Of a stretch of 25,865 bases of DNA, positions 5,507 to 13,634 are shown one piece after another; position 1 is the first letter of the stretch; each line of letters opens with the position of its first letter. Location of the stretch: positions 1 through 25,865 of IMG/VR virus record IMGVR_UViG_3300027985_000264. One strand, 5' to 3'. The position numbers and the translations under genes are program-made. This stretch comes from a virus. The notes beneath the pieces are model-generated. The model had not been told where the DNA came from. It did not search any database and saw nothing but the letters and a program-made list of their open reading frames with translations.

Positions 5507-7342
5507 ATGAGCGACTTTCAGGTTCTCAAGCCACGGATTTACTGCCATGGATGCGGGGTCGAGCAGTCGATCACCCGCTTTCGTGTGCTGTCCGAGGCCC
5601 CGCTGACCTACGTCGACTTCTGCATGGACTGCGAGAAGGTCAAGGGCACCAAGACGCTGTACACCAGCAAGCAGACGGCCGGCTACACCACCAAGCGCGC
5701 CGCGGACTTCATTTTGAACGGCCATGACGCGCAGGCCGAGAAAATCGAGAAGAAAGCGGTGTCAATGGCCGAGGAACAGCGCCGCGAGCTGGCTCGCCGC
5801 GAGCTGTCGCGCCGCTACCTGCTGTACTACACGGTCCAGTTCAACCCGACGTACCTCGCCGGTTGGGTGCACAAGGATATCGCGCGTCGGCTCGAGCAGT
5901 TCGTCCGCGACGTTGAGGCGAAGAAGTCGCCGCGTCTGATGATCTTCATGCCGCCACGCCACGGAAAGAGCACGCTGGCGTCGCAGGAGTTGCCGAGCTG
6001 GGTGCTCGGCGGTCATCCAACGTGGGAAATCATCTCGGCGTCCTATGCCGTGAGCCTGCCGCTTGGCTTCTCACGAAAGATTAAGGACCGGCTGGAAGAC
6101 CCGTCCTACAGCGCCATTTTTCCAGAGGCTCAGCTGCGCCCTGACGCGAAAGGCGTTGAGGAATGGCTCACCACGAAGGGCGGCCGCTACCGCGCGGCTG
6201 GCGTGGAGGGCGGTATTACCGGTACCGGTGCCGACATCCTGATTATCGACGACCCAATCAAGGACTATCAGGAAGCCCAGTCCGAAACAGTGCGCGAGAA
6301 CGCGTACAACTGGTTCACCACCACGGCGCGCTCCCGCTTGGCGCCGGGCGGCGGCGTGCTGATCATTCAGACCCGCTGGCACGACGCGGATCTGTCCGGC
6401 CGGCTGCTGACGGACCGCCAGTCGCTGATCGACATGGGCGTGGATCAGGAGGAAATCGACGATTGGCAGGTTGTTTCGTACCCTGCCATCGCGGAGCACG
6501 ACGAGTACCTTTTCCCCGACAAGACGATCCAGATCGCGCCGGCCGAAGTACCCGAGAACGCTACCAAGCTGCGCTCGGCGGGCGACGCGCTGCACCCGGA
6601 GCGCTACACGGCAAAGGCGCTGCGCACCATGCGCAATACCATGCCGCCGGTGCAGTGGAACGCCCTATACCAGCAGAATCCGGTCCCCGATACCGGTGAA
6701 TTCTTCAACCGCGACATGTTCCGGCCGTACGTCAATCTGCCCGGAATGCTCGACGAGTACGCTTTCTTCCTCGCCTGCGACCTTGCAATCGGCGAGAAGC
6801 AGACGAATGACTGGACGGTCGCGGTGGTCGGCGCGCTCAACAACGACGGCGATCTGTACCTGATGGATTTCCTGCGCGGCCGCATGGGCACGTACCAGAT
6901 CATCGACGCCCTGCTGACCATGGCGCAGAAATACGAGCACCTTCAGGTCATGGGCCTCGAGTATGGCCAGATCTACAAGACCATGGCGCCGCTGCTTAAG
7001 GACGCCATGCAGCACCGAAAAGTGACGTTTGCGCTGACCGAAGACTTGAAGCCGGTGACGGACAAGCTCATGCGCGCGCGCCCGTTGCAGCAGAAAATGC
7101 AGATGGGGAAGGTCTATTTCCCCGCAAATCGTCCGTGGGTATCGCAAATCGAGCAGGAGATGCTCCGGTTCCCAAGCGGCCAACACGATGATATTGTGGA
7201 CGCCATGGCATGGTTGGCCCGCATGGCGTTGACCATTACGCCGCCGCAGCCACCGAAAATGATCACGGGGCGCCGCGTCGAGAGCTGGAAGAAGCAGCTG
7301 AACGTGCTGCGCGGTGACGGCAAATCCTTTATGACGGCGTGA
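5507..7342 (+). CDS. terL: Terminase large subunit with an N-terminal zinc-finger-like extension
   Basis: This 611-residue packaging motor has an ATPase domain with Walker A MPPRHGKST (148-156, Lys154), Walker B ILIIDD (244-249) and the coupling-type TRWHDADLSGRL. The RNase H-like nuclease domain has Asp425 in FLACDLAIG and acidic HDDIVDAMAW near 560-568. The core resembles TerL proteins of P22- and N4-like phages. Residues 1-85 are an extension with two cysteine pairs, CHGC (13-16) and CMDC (39-42), spaced like a zinc-binding ribbon. A Lys/Glu-rich helix joins it to the core. Such an extension is not part of a standard TerL, and an internal Met at residue 87 would give a core-only protein. 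Reading frame is continuous throughout. It follows TerS by two bases. Confidence 0.95.
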   Translation: MSDFQVLKPRIYCHGCGVEQSITRFRVLSEAPLTYVDFCMDCEKVKGTKTLYTSKQTAGYTTKRAADFILNGHDAQAEKIEKKAVSMAEEQRRELARRELSRRYLLYYTVQFNPTYLAGWVHKDIARRLEQFVRDVEAKKSPRLMIFMPPRHGKSTLASQELPSWVLGGHPTWEIISASYAVSLPLGFSRKIKDRLEDPSYSAIFPEAQLRPDAKGVEEWLTTKGGRYRAAGVEGGITGTGADILIIDDPIKDYQEAQSETVRENAYNWFTTTARSRLAPGGGVLIIQTRWHDADLSGRLLTDRQSLIDMGVDQEEIDDWQVVSYPAIAEHDEYLFPDKTIQIAPAEVPENATKLRSAGDALHPERYTAKALRTMRNTMPPVQWNALYQQNPVPDTGEFFNRDMFRPYVNLPGMLDEYAFFLACDLAIGEKQTNDWTVAVVGALNNDGDLYLMDFLRGRMGTYQIIDALLTMAQKYEHLQVMGLEYGQIYKTMAPLLKDAMQHRKVTFALTEDLKPVTDKLMRARPLQQKMQMGKVYFPANRPWVSQIEQEMLRFPSGQHDDIVDAMAWLARMALTITPPQPPKMITGRRVESWKKQLNVLRGDGKSFMTA

Positions 7343-7346
7343 CGCC

Positions 7347-9476
7347 ATGGCACTTGACGACGATACCGCTCGCGAAAACTACGAGTTCTACCGGTACTGC
7401 CGAGTCGCCGGGCATGACGATTTTCTGCGCCGCGCGGAAACTGCCACCGACTTCTACGCCGGTAAGCAGTGGACGAACGCCGAGCTGGCCGAGATGCGAG
7501 CCACCGGGCGGCCTGCGCTGACCATCAACCAGACGTTCCGCACCCTCGATTCGATCGTCGGCGAGATGCTTTACTCCACCGGCGACGTCCGCTTCACGCC
7601 GGCCAGCATGGATGCCAATCCAGATGCGGCCGACGCGCTGGACAAGATCTGGGTCAACACCAACCAGATCAGCGGCACGCAATTCTTCGATCCGCAGGTC
7701 CTCCTCATGGGCCTGCTGACTGGCCGCGGCTACTACGACGTCCGTATGGACTTCGACCGGCAGCTCATGGGCCAGATCAAGATCTCCATGAAGCGTCCGC
7801 AGAACGTGGTGCTGAACCCCCAGATCACGTCCCGCGACCCGGATGACTGGCCCGAGGTCTTCGAGACGCGTTACGCCAGTAACGACGAAATCTCGATGAT
7901 GTACGGCCCAGAAGTGGCCAAAGAGCTGAAGGATGCCGGCCAATCCTCGTTCCTCACACCCGAGGACCGCATGGAAGAGCGGCTTCTGTCGTCGCGAATC
8001 AACCGGCTACCGACCGGTCTGATCGACTTCAGTCAGCTGTCGTACGACAACACCGTGCTCAAGACGCGGCGTCTGATCGAGCGCCAGTACCGCGCGATCA
8101 AGTACAAGAACTTCTTCGTCGACCCGCAGACCGGTGATTCGTCCGAAGTACCGGAGAACTGGGACCGCAACCGCATCGCGCGGCTCGTAGAGCTCGCCGG
8201 CGTGCAGGTTGTGCGTCTACGCGCGTCCACCATCCGCTGGCGCGTAACCTGCGACCGCTTCGTCCTGCATGACGAGGACAGCCCGTACAACCACTTCACG
8301 ATCGTGCCGTTCTTCCCGTGGTTTACGGATGGCTACACCCTGTCGCTTGGCGAGAACCTTGTGGACATGCAGCGCATGACCAACAAGCTGTACTCGCAGT
8401 ACCTGCACATCCTGAATTCGGCCGCCAACGGTGGCTGGAAGGTCAAGAATGGCTCGCTGAAGAACATGACGATCGAGGAGCTCGAGGCGCAAGGCGCCAA
8501 GACCGGCCTCGTCGCGGTCCTCGACAATCCTGACGATCTGGAGCGCATCCAGCCGGGCGCCCTGCCTAGCGGCCACGACACGCTGGCCGCCGCCGTGCGC
8601 TCGATGTTCGATGACGTGTCCGGCTATACCAACACGATGAAGGGCGCAGACCGCGCCGATGCGGCTGGCAAGGCGATCGACGCCAAGATCGCTCGTGGTG
8701 CTGTGAATCTCGCTACGGCATACAACGCCATCTACCATGCCAAGACCATGCTGGCCAAGCGCGTGGCCGATCTGGCGCAGACGTACTACACCGAGACGCG
8801 GTACATCCGCATTGATCAGGGCTTCCAAGGTGGGGCGCAGGGCGTACAGATCAACGCGCCGCAGCCAGACGGGTCGTTCCTCAACGACATCACCGTCGGA
8901 AAGTACAGCGTACTGGTTGTCCCGTCGCCGCAGCGCGAGACGGTCGAGCAGAACACCTTCCAGCAGCTGCTGGAGATGCGTCAGGAGCTCGGCGTGATGA
9001 TTCCTGACGACGTGCTGATCCAGTACAGCGCGATTCCGGACAAGAAGCGCGTGCAGGACGCGATCAAGGCGGCCGGCGGGTCGCCGGAGCAGCAGTCACA
9101 GCAGGCACAGATCGCTGCTGCATTGCAGCAGGCGCAGCTTGAACTGGTTCAGGCGCAGGCCAAAAACGCCGCGGCGCAGGGCGAACTCGCCATTTCCCGC
9201 GCGCAGAAGGCTACCACCGAAGCTCAGCAGCCCTCACAGACCGAGGTCCGCGCCAGCCTCGACCAGCAGCGCATGCAGATGGAAGCGGAGCGTGATCAGC
9301 GCGCCCACGACCTCGAGCAGCGTGGTCAGGATCTGGATGCGGCGAGCAAGCTGACTCAGATGCAGTTGCAGCATCATCAGGAAATGAAGAAAATCGACAC
9401 GAACAAGGAAGTTGCGCTCCAGAAAAACAAGAACAGCTCGACCCCCAAGCCTAAAAAGCAGCCACAGAGGAAATAA
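7347..9476 (+). CDS. Portal protein, P22-like
   Basis: This 709-residue protein should form the dodecameric ring at one head vertex through which DNA enters and leaves. The N-terminus (DDDTARENYEFYRYC, then ATDFYAGKQW) and GRPALTINQTFRTLDSIVGE match the start of P22-type portal proteins. The clip/stem part contains FTIVPFFPWFTDGYTLSLGE, LVDMQRMTNKLYSQYLH and MKGADRADAAGKAI. The C-terminal 165 residues are Gln/Ala/Lys-rich helix, reminiscent of the coiled-coil barrel of P22 portal. Size is close to the P22 protein (725 residues). It lies between TerL and the scaffold in the usual order. The ATG at 7347 follows the TerL stop by four bases. Confidence 0.9.
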   Translation: MALDDDTARENYEFYRYCRVAGHDDFLRRAETATDFYAGKQWTNAELAEMRATGRPALTINQTFRTLDSIVGEMLYSTGDVRFTPASMDANPDAADALDKIWVNTNQISGTQFFDPQVLLMGLLTGRGYYDVRMDFDRQLMGQIKISMKRPQNVVLNPQITSRDPDDWPEVFETRYASNDEISMMYGPEVAKELKDAGQSSFLTPEDRMEERLLSSRINRLPTGLIDFSQLSYDNTVLKTRRLIERQYRAIKYKNFFVDPQTGDSSEVPENWDRNRIARLVELAGVQVVRLRASTIRWRVTCDRFVLHDEDSPYNHFTIVPFFPWFTDGYTLSLGENLVDMQRMTNKLYSQYLHILNSAANGGWKVKNGSLKNMTIEELEAQGAKTGLVAVLDNPDDLERIQPGALPSGHDTLAAAVRSMFDDVSGYTNTMKGADRADAAGKAIDAKIARGAVNLATAYNAIYHAKTMLAKRVADLAQTYYTETRYIRIDQGFQGGAQGVQINAPQPDGSFLNDITVGKYSVLVVPSPQRETVEQNTFQQLLEMRQELGVMIPDDVLIQYSAIPDKKRVQDAIKAAGGSPEQQSQQAQIAAALQQAQLELVQAQAKNAAAQGELAISRAQKATTEAQQPSQTEVRASLDQQRMQMEAERDQRAHDLEQRGQDLDAASKLTQMQLQHHQEMKKIDTNKEVALQKNKNSSTPKPKKQPQRK

Positions 9477-9478
9477 CA

Positions 9479-10480
9479 ATGGCCAAGTCCATTGACGACA
9501 GCGCCAAGGGCGCCGCGCACATCGATGTTTCCAAGGGCGGTTCGAAAGAGTCGCTGCCTGATGACGTCGATAATCTAGACCTCGACCTCGGCGAAGAAGT
9601 CGAGGGCGAAGAGAAAGACGAAAAGAAGGACGACGACGGCAAGAAGGTCGAGAAGAAGGTCGCCAAGAAGGAAGAAAAGTCCTCCGACGAAGAGGAAGAG
9701 GAAGAAGAGGGCGACGAAGAGGAAGAGGAAGAAGAGGAAGAGGAGCAAAAAAAGGCCAAGGTAAAGATGGTCCCTCAGACCCGCATGATGCGGATCAAGT
9801 CGCAGCGCGACACTCTTCAGCAGCAGCTTGCCGAAGCCCAGCAGCGCATCGCGTCGCTGACCAACAGCTCGAACAAGGAAAAGGCAGACCAGATCGCCGA
9901 GTTCGAGAAGCGCGTTGAGTCGATGTACGAGAAGCTCGAGACCGAGCGTGCTGCCGGTAACGTCAAGGAAGCCGCCCGTCTCGCCCGCGAACTCGACAAG
10001 CTGAAGGACGAAGCCACCAACCAGCGCCAGAAGATCATCGCTGAGACGCAGACCAAGCAGCAGCTCGAGATGGCGCTGTACAGCAATGTGCTGTCCCAGC
10101 TCGAGGCGCAGTTCCCTGCACTCAACCCTGACTCCGACGAGTATGACGAGGAAATCGTCGCCGACGTCGATGCGATTACCCGTGGTTACGAGTCTCAGGG
10201 TCGCTCGCCGTCTGACGCCCTGAAGGCGGCCGCCCGCCGCGTGTTCGGAAAGGACGTGTTTTCTGAGCGCAGCATGCGTCGTGACGAGAGCAAACAGCAG
10301 GAGCCGCGTAAGGTCGACCGCGCCAAGAACGCCGCGGCGGCCAAAAAGCAGCCCCCCGCATCCGCCGGCGACGAACGCTCCGAGAAGTCGCAAGACCTCA
10401 AGGTGTCGAATATGAGCCGCGAGGAGTTCAACAAGTTGCCAGAAGCGGTGCAAAACCGCTTGCTCGGCAACGAACTCTGA
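9479..10480 (+). CDS. Scaffolding protein, acidic coiled-coil
   Basis: This 333-residue protein lies between portal and capsid genes, where scaffold is expected. It is strongly acidic at residues about 30-95, with a poly-Glu tract encoded by a 27-base tandem duplication. From about 100 to 200 it is a long heptad-like coiled coil (RDTLQQQLAEAQQRI and similar). The C-terminus is basic and then ends REEFNKLPEAVQNRLLGNEL. Scaffolds direct shell assembly and then leave. Their sequences diverge fast, so the call rests on position, charge and helix. GAGGAAA upstream of ATG 9479 is a good ribosome site. A strong terminator follows the stop. Confidence 0.85.
   Translation: MAKSIDDSAKGAAHIDVSKGGSKESLPDDVDNLDLDLGEEVEGEEKDEKKDDDGKKVEKKVAKKEEKSSDEEEEEEEGDEEEEEEEEEEQKKAKVKMVPQTRMMRIKSQRDTLQQQLAEAQQRIASLTNSSNKEKADQIAEFEKRVESMYEKLETERAAGNVKEAARLARELDKLKDEATNQRQKIIAETQTKQQLEMALYSNVLSQLEAQFPALNPDSDEYDEEIVADVDAITRGYESQGRSPSDALKAAARRVFGKDVFSERSMRRDESKQQEPRKVDRAKNAAAAKKQPPASAGDERSEKSQDLKVSNMSREEFNKLPEAVQNRLLGNEL
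9685..9737 (+). repeat. Tandem 27-base duplication encoding poly-Glu
   Basis: The 26-base sequence at 9685-9710 is repeated exactly at 9712-9737, giving a 27-base period. It encodes two copies of D-E(7)-G/E in the scaffold gene. The coding strand is almost pure purine here, so slippage and length variation are likely. Confidence 0.85.
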
Positions 10481-10490
10481 GTTATTTTGT

Positions 10491-10519
10491 GGCCGGGTGT
10501 AAAAACCCGGCCTTTCTTT
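10491..10519 (+). terminator. Intrinsic terminator after the scaffold gene
   Basis: A perfect 8-bp GC-rich stem, GGCCGGGT (10491-10498) with ACCCGGCC (10505-10512), closes a GTAAAA loop and is followed by TTTCTTT. It starts ten bases after the scaffold stop. It should reduce read-through from the packaging operon into the capsid gene. Confidence 0.92.
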
Positions 10520-10690
10520 GGTGGAGAAAAGAAACACCGCCCGCCCTGCCACGTAACGGCTGATCGTCCGCCACGACGTCTAAACTGGCCGCGCCCGTGC
10601 CGCGACAGCGCCGATTCCGCAGCTTAGTCTCAGCGGGAAAAAAGAGACTTCTTGCACCAGTCCCCCCTTTTTTGGACCGAGGAATCGGCA
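10520..10690 (+). promoter_or_regulatory. Leader of the capsid gene, probable promoter region
   Basis: This 171-base gap between a strong terminator and the capsid gene must carry a promoter if the terminator is efficient, but no clear sigma70-type or T7-type sequence is visible. A small stem (AGTCTC 10626-10631 with GAGACT 10644-10649) and a CT-rich tract (10661-10673) lie in the leader. CGAGGAA at 10678-10684, six bases before ATG 10691, fixes the capsid start. The promoter is inferred from context. Confidence 0.4.
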
Positions 10691-11812
10691 ATGGCACAGA
10701 CTAACTTTGCCCGACTGACTGACGAGCAGAAGACTGCTTGGTCGCTCAAGTTCTGGCACAACTACCGCGTAAAGTCCTTCCTGACGAACTTCGTCGGTAC
10801 TGGTCCGGACTCCATGATCCAGCGGATCGAGGAGCTGAAGCAGACCGAGAAGGGCGCTCGGGCCGTCATCACGTTGGTGCCCGATCTGCTGGGCGACGGC
10901 GTGGTCGGTGACAACACCCTCGAAGGTAACGAAGAGGAGCTGAAGTCGGCCGATCAGGTCATCCGCATCGACCAGATGCGTAACGCCAACCGTCTGGAAG
11001 GCCGCATGGCCGATCAGAAGTCGGTCGTCAACTTCCGCAACTCGTCCATGGACGTGCTGACGTACTGGCTGGCGAACCGCACCGACCAGATCGCGTTCCT
11101 GACCATGGCCGGCGTGGACTACTCGTTCAAGAACGACGGCTCGCTGCGCGTCGGTTCCCAGCTGCCGAACCTCGAGTTCGCTGCTGACGTGACCGCCCCC
11201 AGCTCCGGCCGCCACTACCGCTGGAGCTCGACCGGTGGTCTGGTCGCTGCTGACACCACCGCGGTGGCTGCTGCCGACACCCCGACGTGGGGCATGCTGG
11301 TTGACATGAAGGCGAAGGCCGCCGACCAGATGATCCGCCCGATCCGCACCTCCAACGGCATCGACGTCTACAACGTCTTCATGAGCCCGCAGGGTATCGC
11401 GAAGCTCAAGAAGGACCCGGACTTCATGAACGTGTGGAAGTACGCCCAGCAGCGCGGCGACTCCAACCCGCTGTTGAAGGGTACTCCGTTCGCGGGCTCG
11501 AGCGGTATCTACATCGACGGCCTGAACATCATGGACTACCGCTACGTCTTCAACACCGCCGGCGCTGCCAGCGGCTCGAAGTGGGGCGCGGCGGGTGCCA
11601 TCGACGGTCAGCGCATCCTGTTGTGCGGCGCGCAGGCTCTGGCCTACGCCGACATCATGGGTCCGAAGTGGGTCGAGAAGGACTTCGACTACGACGCCAG
11701 CCCGGGTATCTCGATCTCGAAGATCATCGGCTTCCTGAAGCCGAAGTTCCCGAGCGCGAAGACCGGCGTGGTCGAAGACTTCGGCATTATGTGCGTCGAC
11801 ACCGCCATCTAA
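10691..11812 (+). CDS. Major capsid protein, N4 gp56-like (DUF4043 type)
   Basis: This 373-residue protein should form the head shell. I chose ATG 10691 over an upstream in-frame ATG at 10652 because CGAGGAA lies six bases before it and the protein then begins MAQTNFARLTDEQKTAWS. Family features include LVPDLLGDGVVGDNTLEGNEEEL in two parts, IRIDQMRNANRLEGRMADQK, and VYNVFMSPQGIAKLKKDPDF. These match the N4-gp56/DUF4043 capsid family, which has an HK97-like fold. The codon use is very uniform and GC-rich, as expected for high expression. It lies in its own transcription unit between two terminators, together with a decoration-like gene. Confidence 0.92.
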   Translation: MAQTNFARLTDEQKTAWSLKFWHNYRVKSFLTNFVGTGPDSMIQRIEELKQTEKGARAVITLVPDLLGDGVVGDNTLEGNEEELKSADQVIRIDQMRNANRLEGRMADQKSVVNFRNSSMDVLTYWLANRTDQIAFLTMAGVDYSFKNDGSLRVGSQLPNLEFAADVTAPSSGRHYRWSSTGGLVAADTTAVAAADTPTWGMLVDMKAKAADQMIRPIRTSNGIDVYNVFMSPQGIAKLKKDPDFMNVWKYAQQRGDSNPLLKGTPFAGSSGIYIDGLNIMDYRYVFNTAGAASGSKWGAAGAIDGQRILLCGAQALAYADIMGPKWVEKDFDYDASPGISISKIIGFLKPKFPSAKTGVVEDFGIMCVDTAI

Positions 11813-11830
11813 CCGTAAGAGGTCACGAAC

Positions 11831-12235
11831 ATGTCCATCACGACCACCGCACGGAGCTTCGTGGCTCGCCAGTACCGCTTGTCGGTACTGGTGGACTTCG
11901 GCTCCGCTGCCACCGACTACACCTACGGTGTAAAGGTGAAGCTGCCCCCGAACACGCTCCTGCTGTCGGGTTTCGTCAATGTAACCACGGCCTTCAACGG
12001 CACCACGCCGGTCCTGACGGTTCTGGACAACGCGGCCTCCCCGGTCTCGCTGTTCGGCAACGTCGATGCGACCGCCGCTGTCGTGACTGGCGCGCTCACG
12101 GCGAACGCGGGTCATCTGTACCCCACTGGCGCGACGCTCTCTGTCGCTGTCAGCGGCGGTGCGACGACCGGTGCCGCCTACGTCGAGCTCGACGTCATTC
12201 AGGTCGGCCGTGAAAACGAGGTTTACACCTCGTAA
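11831..12235 (+). CDS. Probable capsid decoration protein
   Basis: This 134-residue protein follows the capsid gene after 18 bases with an AAGAGG ribosome site. The sequence is rich in beta-strand residues: YTYGVKVKLPPNTLLLSGFV, FNGTTPVLTVLDNA, and GATTGAAYVELDVIQVGREN. The order LP-N/A-x-x-x-L-x-G, then TTAFNGTTP, then AYVELDV is common to small beta-sandwich proteins encoded beside phage capsid genes. It probably binds the outer head surface. No signal or membrane segment is present. Position and pattern support the call; direct evidence of function is absent. Confidence 0.65.
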   Translation: MSITTTARSFVARQYRLSVLVDFGSAATDYTYGVKVKLPPNTLLLSGFVNVTTAFNGTTPVLTVLDNAASPVSLFGNVDATAAVVTGALTANAGHLYPTGATLSVAVSGGATTGAAYVELDVIQVGRENEVYTS

Positions 12236-12248
12236 TAAGTTCTGGCGT

Positions 12249-12295
12249 GGCTGCTAGGCTTGGGGGTGGGCAACCACCCCCCTTTTCTAGCAGCC
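12249..12295 (+). terminator. Composite intrinsic terminator after the decoration gene
   Basis: An inner 8-bp stem, GGGGGTGG (12262-12269) with CCACCCCC (12274-12281), has a GCAA tetraloop and is followed by TTTT. An outer 9-bp stem, GGCTGCTAG (12249-12257) with CTAGCAGCC (12287-12295), encloses it, so the T-run lies inside the outer arms. It closes the capsid/decoration transcription unit. Confidence 0.88.
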
Positions 12296-12356
12296 TTCGT
12301 CAGATTATAAGAAGAAGAAAAGATCCCATCCGCAGCCACAAACGAGGACCACCTCG

Positions 12357-12920
12357 ATGCCTACCATGATGATCGCGCCGCGAAACTACACGCTGCGCAC
12401 CAAGACCGGCCACGTGATCCGCTTCGAAGGCGGTAAGCCCAAGCTGGTGCCTGACAACCTCGTGTCCGCGGCTCTGGCCGTGAATATCCTGCCAGTCGCA
12501 AACGCCGATGTACCGGATGGCGATACCAGCGCCGGCGGTGTTCAGCGCGTCCAGATCTCCGGTATCCTGCGCGACGCGATCCTGATGCGCACCATCCACG
12601 ATCTTGTGCGTGAGAACGACACCGAGAATTTCGATGGTGGTGGCCGCCCGAAGGTCAACATCATCAACGACCGCTGTGGTCTCAGCATTTCGGCGAAAGA
12701 GCGCTCGGAAGCGTGGGACAAGTACCGCGAGCTCACCATGAACGGTGAGGATCTGCCGACCCACAAAGCGATGGATACGGTGCTGACCGTGCAAGCACTC
12801 ACGTTGCCGCACGATATCAAGGAGTACGCCACGCTGCTCGAGGTGCCAGAAAAGGCACTGATGGGGCTGTCGCTCCGCGAGCAGAAGCAGGTGCTGCTGG
12901 CAGCTGCGGTCAAGGTGTAA
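12357..12920 (+). CDS. Hypothetical virion-associated protein
   Basis: This 187-residue protein starts at ATG 12357 with GAGGA about eight bases upstream. The first 55 residues have a pattern seen in small phage proteins that follow the capsid gene (NYTLRTKTGHVIRFEGGKPK, then VPDNLVSAALAVNILP). The remainder is helical and charged, with ISAKERSEAWDKYRELTMNG and a C-terminal LSLREQKQVLLAAAVKV. It has no membrane segment or catalytic motif. It is the first gene after the capsid-unit terminator and precedes the head-tail adaptor. A head-completion or assembly role is possible from position. The family is not recognised with confidence. Confidence 0.6.
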   Translation: MPTMMIAPRNYTLRTKTGHVIRFEGGKPKLVPDNLVSAALAVNILPVANADVPDGDTSAGGVQRVQISGILRDAILMRTIHDLVRENDTENFDGGGRPKVNIINDRCGLSISAKERSEAWDKYRELTMNGEDLPTHKAMDTVLTVQALTLPHDIKEYATLLEVPEKALMGLSLREQKQVLLAAAVKV

Positions 12921-12929
12921 GGAGGCGTC

Positions 12930-13631
12930 ATGACCCCGATTACCGTGGATGACCTGATCGGCCGCTTCCGCCGGGAGGTCGACGACACCATCCGCGGTAC
13001 CGGGCAATTCGCCGGCTCCGACGCGCTTTGGCTGTCTGACGAGGTTCTCTGGTATCTGAATGAGGCGGTCACCATGACCGCCACAGAGACCCGAGCGCTC
13101 ATCAAGACGTTCGATGTCTCGTTCAACGCGGCCGACGAGTACGTCCGGATGCCGTCCGCCGGCGTGCTCGACATCTCCCGCGTGTATCTCAATGGCGTCG
13201 GCGGCAGCGAACTCACTGAGTTCGGCCTTGTAGAAGGCGCCGCAAAAGCCAGTGACTACGGCGAGCTCGACATCAACGCGTCGCGCTGGCCCACGCAGAC
13301 CGGCACGCCGCGCCGATACAACCGCGAACTCCGCCCCGGCTATCTGCGCCTGTTTCCCATCCCGGTAGACGCCGGTACGCTCACCATCACGGCCACGTTC
13401 GACACGTTCGACATGGACTACGGAATGGTGTTGCCATTCACGCATCCGAAGGATCTGCGCCTGATTCTGGCGTGGATGAAGCATCTAGCGTACGGTAAGC
13501 AAGATGCCGACACGTACGATGCCGGCAAGAGCCAGTCGTACGAGGCGTGGTTCGACAAGCACGCGCTTGACCGGCGTGCAGAGGTCGAGCGCATCCGTCG
13601 CCCGGTTGGTACCACCCGCTTCCAGTGGTGA
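12930..13631 (+). CDS. Head-tail adaptor protein
   Basis: This 233-residue protein begins with a helical segment (ITVDDLIGRFRREVDDTI), then WLSDEVLWYLNEAVTMTATE. A mid beta section contains YLRLFPIPVDAGTLTITATF, and LPFTHPKDLRLILAWMKHLA, AYGKQDADTYDAGKS and a helical C-terminus follow. The combination of an N-terminal W-x-x-x-E-x-x-x-x-x-N helix, an LRL-P-x-P strand and a PxDLRLxxLxWMKxLAYxKxDADTYD helix is characteristic of podovirus adaptor proteins below the portal ring (DUF6682-like). The start has a perfect AAGGAGG ribosome site. The next gene starts four bases after the stop. Confidence 0.75.
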   Translation: MTPITVDDLIGRFRREVDDTIRGTGQFAGSDALWLSDEVLWYLNEAVTMTATETRALIKTFDVSFNAADEYVRMPSAGVLDISRVYLNGVGGSELTEFGLVEGAAKASDYGELDINASRWPTQTGTPRRYNRELRPGYLRLFPIPVDAGTLTITATFDTFDMDYGMVLPFTHPKDLRLILAWMKHLAYGKQDADTYDAGKSQSYEAWFDKHALDRRAEVERIRRPVGTTRFQW

Positions 13632-13634
13632 TGT

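Noticed and set aside
10580-12115. 511-codon minus-strand ORF opposite the capsid gene
   Set aside because: It covers the clear major capsid gene and a terminator and has the composition of an off-frame product.
12283-12311. Possible -35/-10 pair (TTTTCT, 17-base spacer, TATAAG)
   Set aside because: The -10 is reasonable but the -35 is poor and overlaps the terminator stem, so I do not report it as a promoter.
12300-13484. 394-codon minus-strand ORF
   Set aside because: It lies antisense to the 12357-12920 and adaptor genes, which have good ribosome sites and recognisable patterns.
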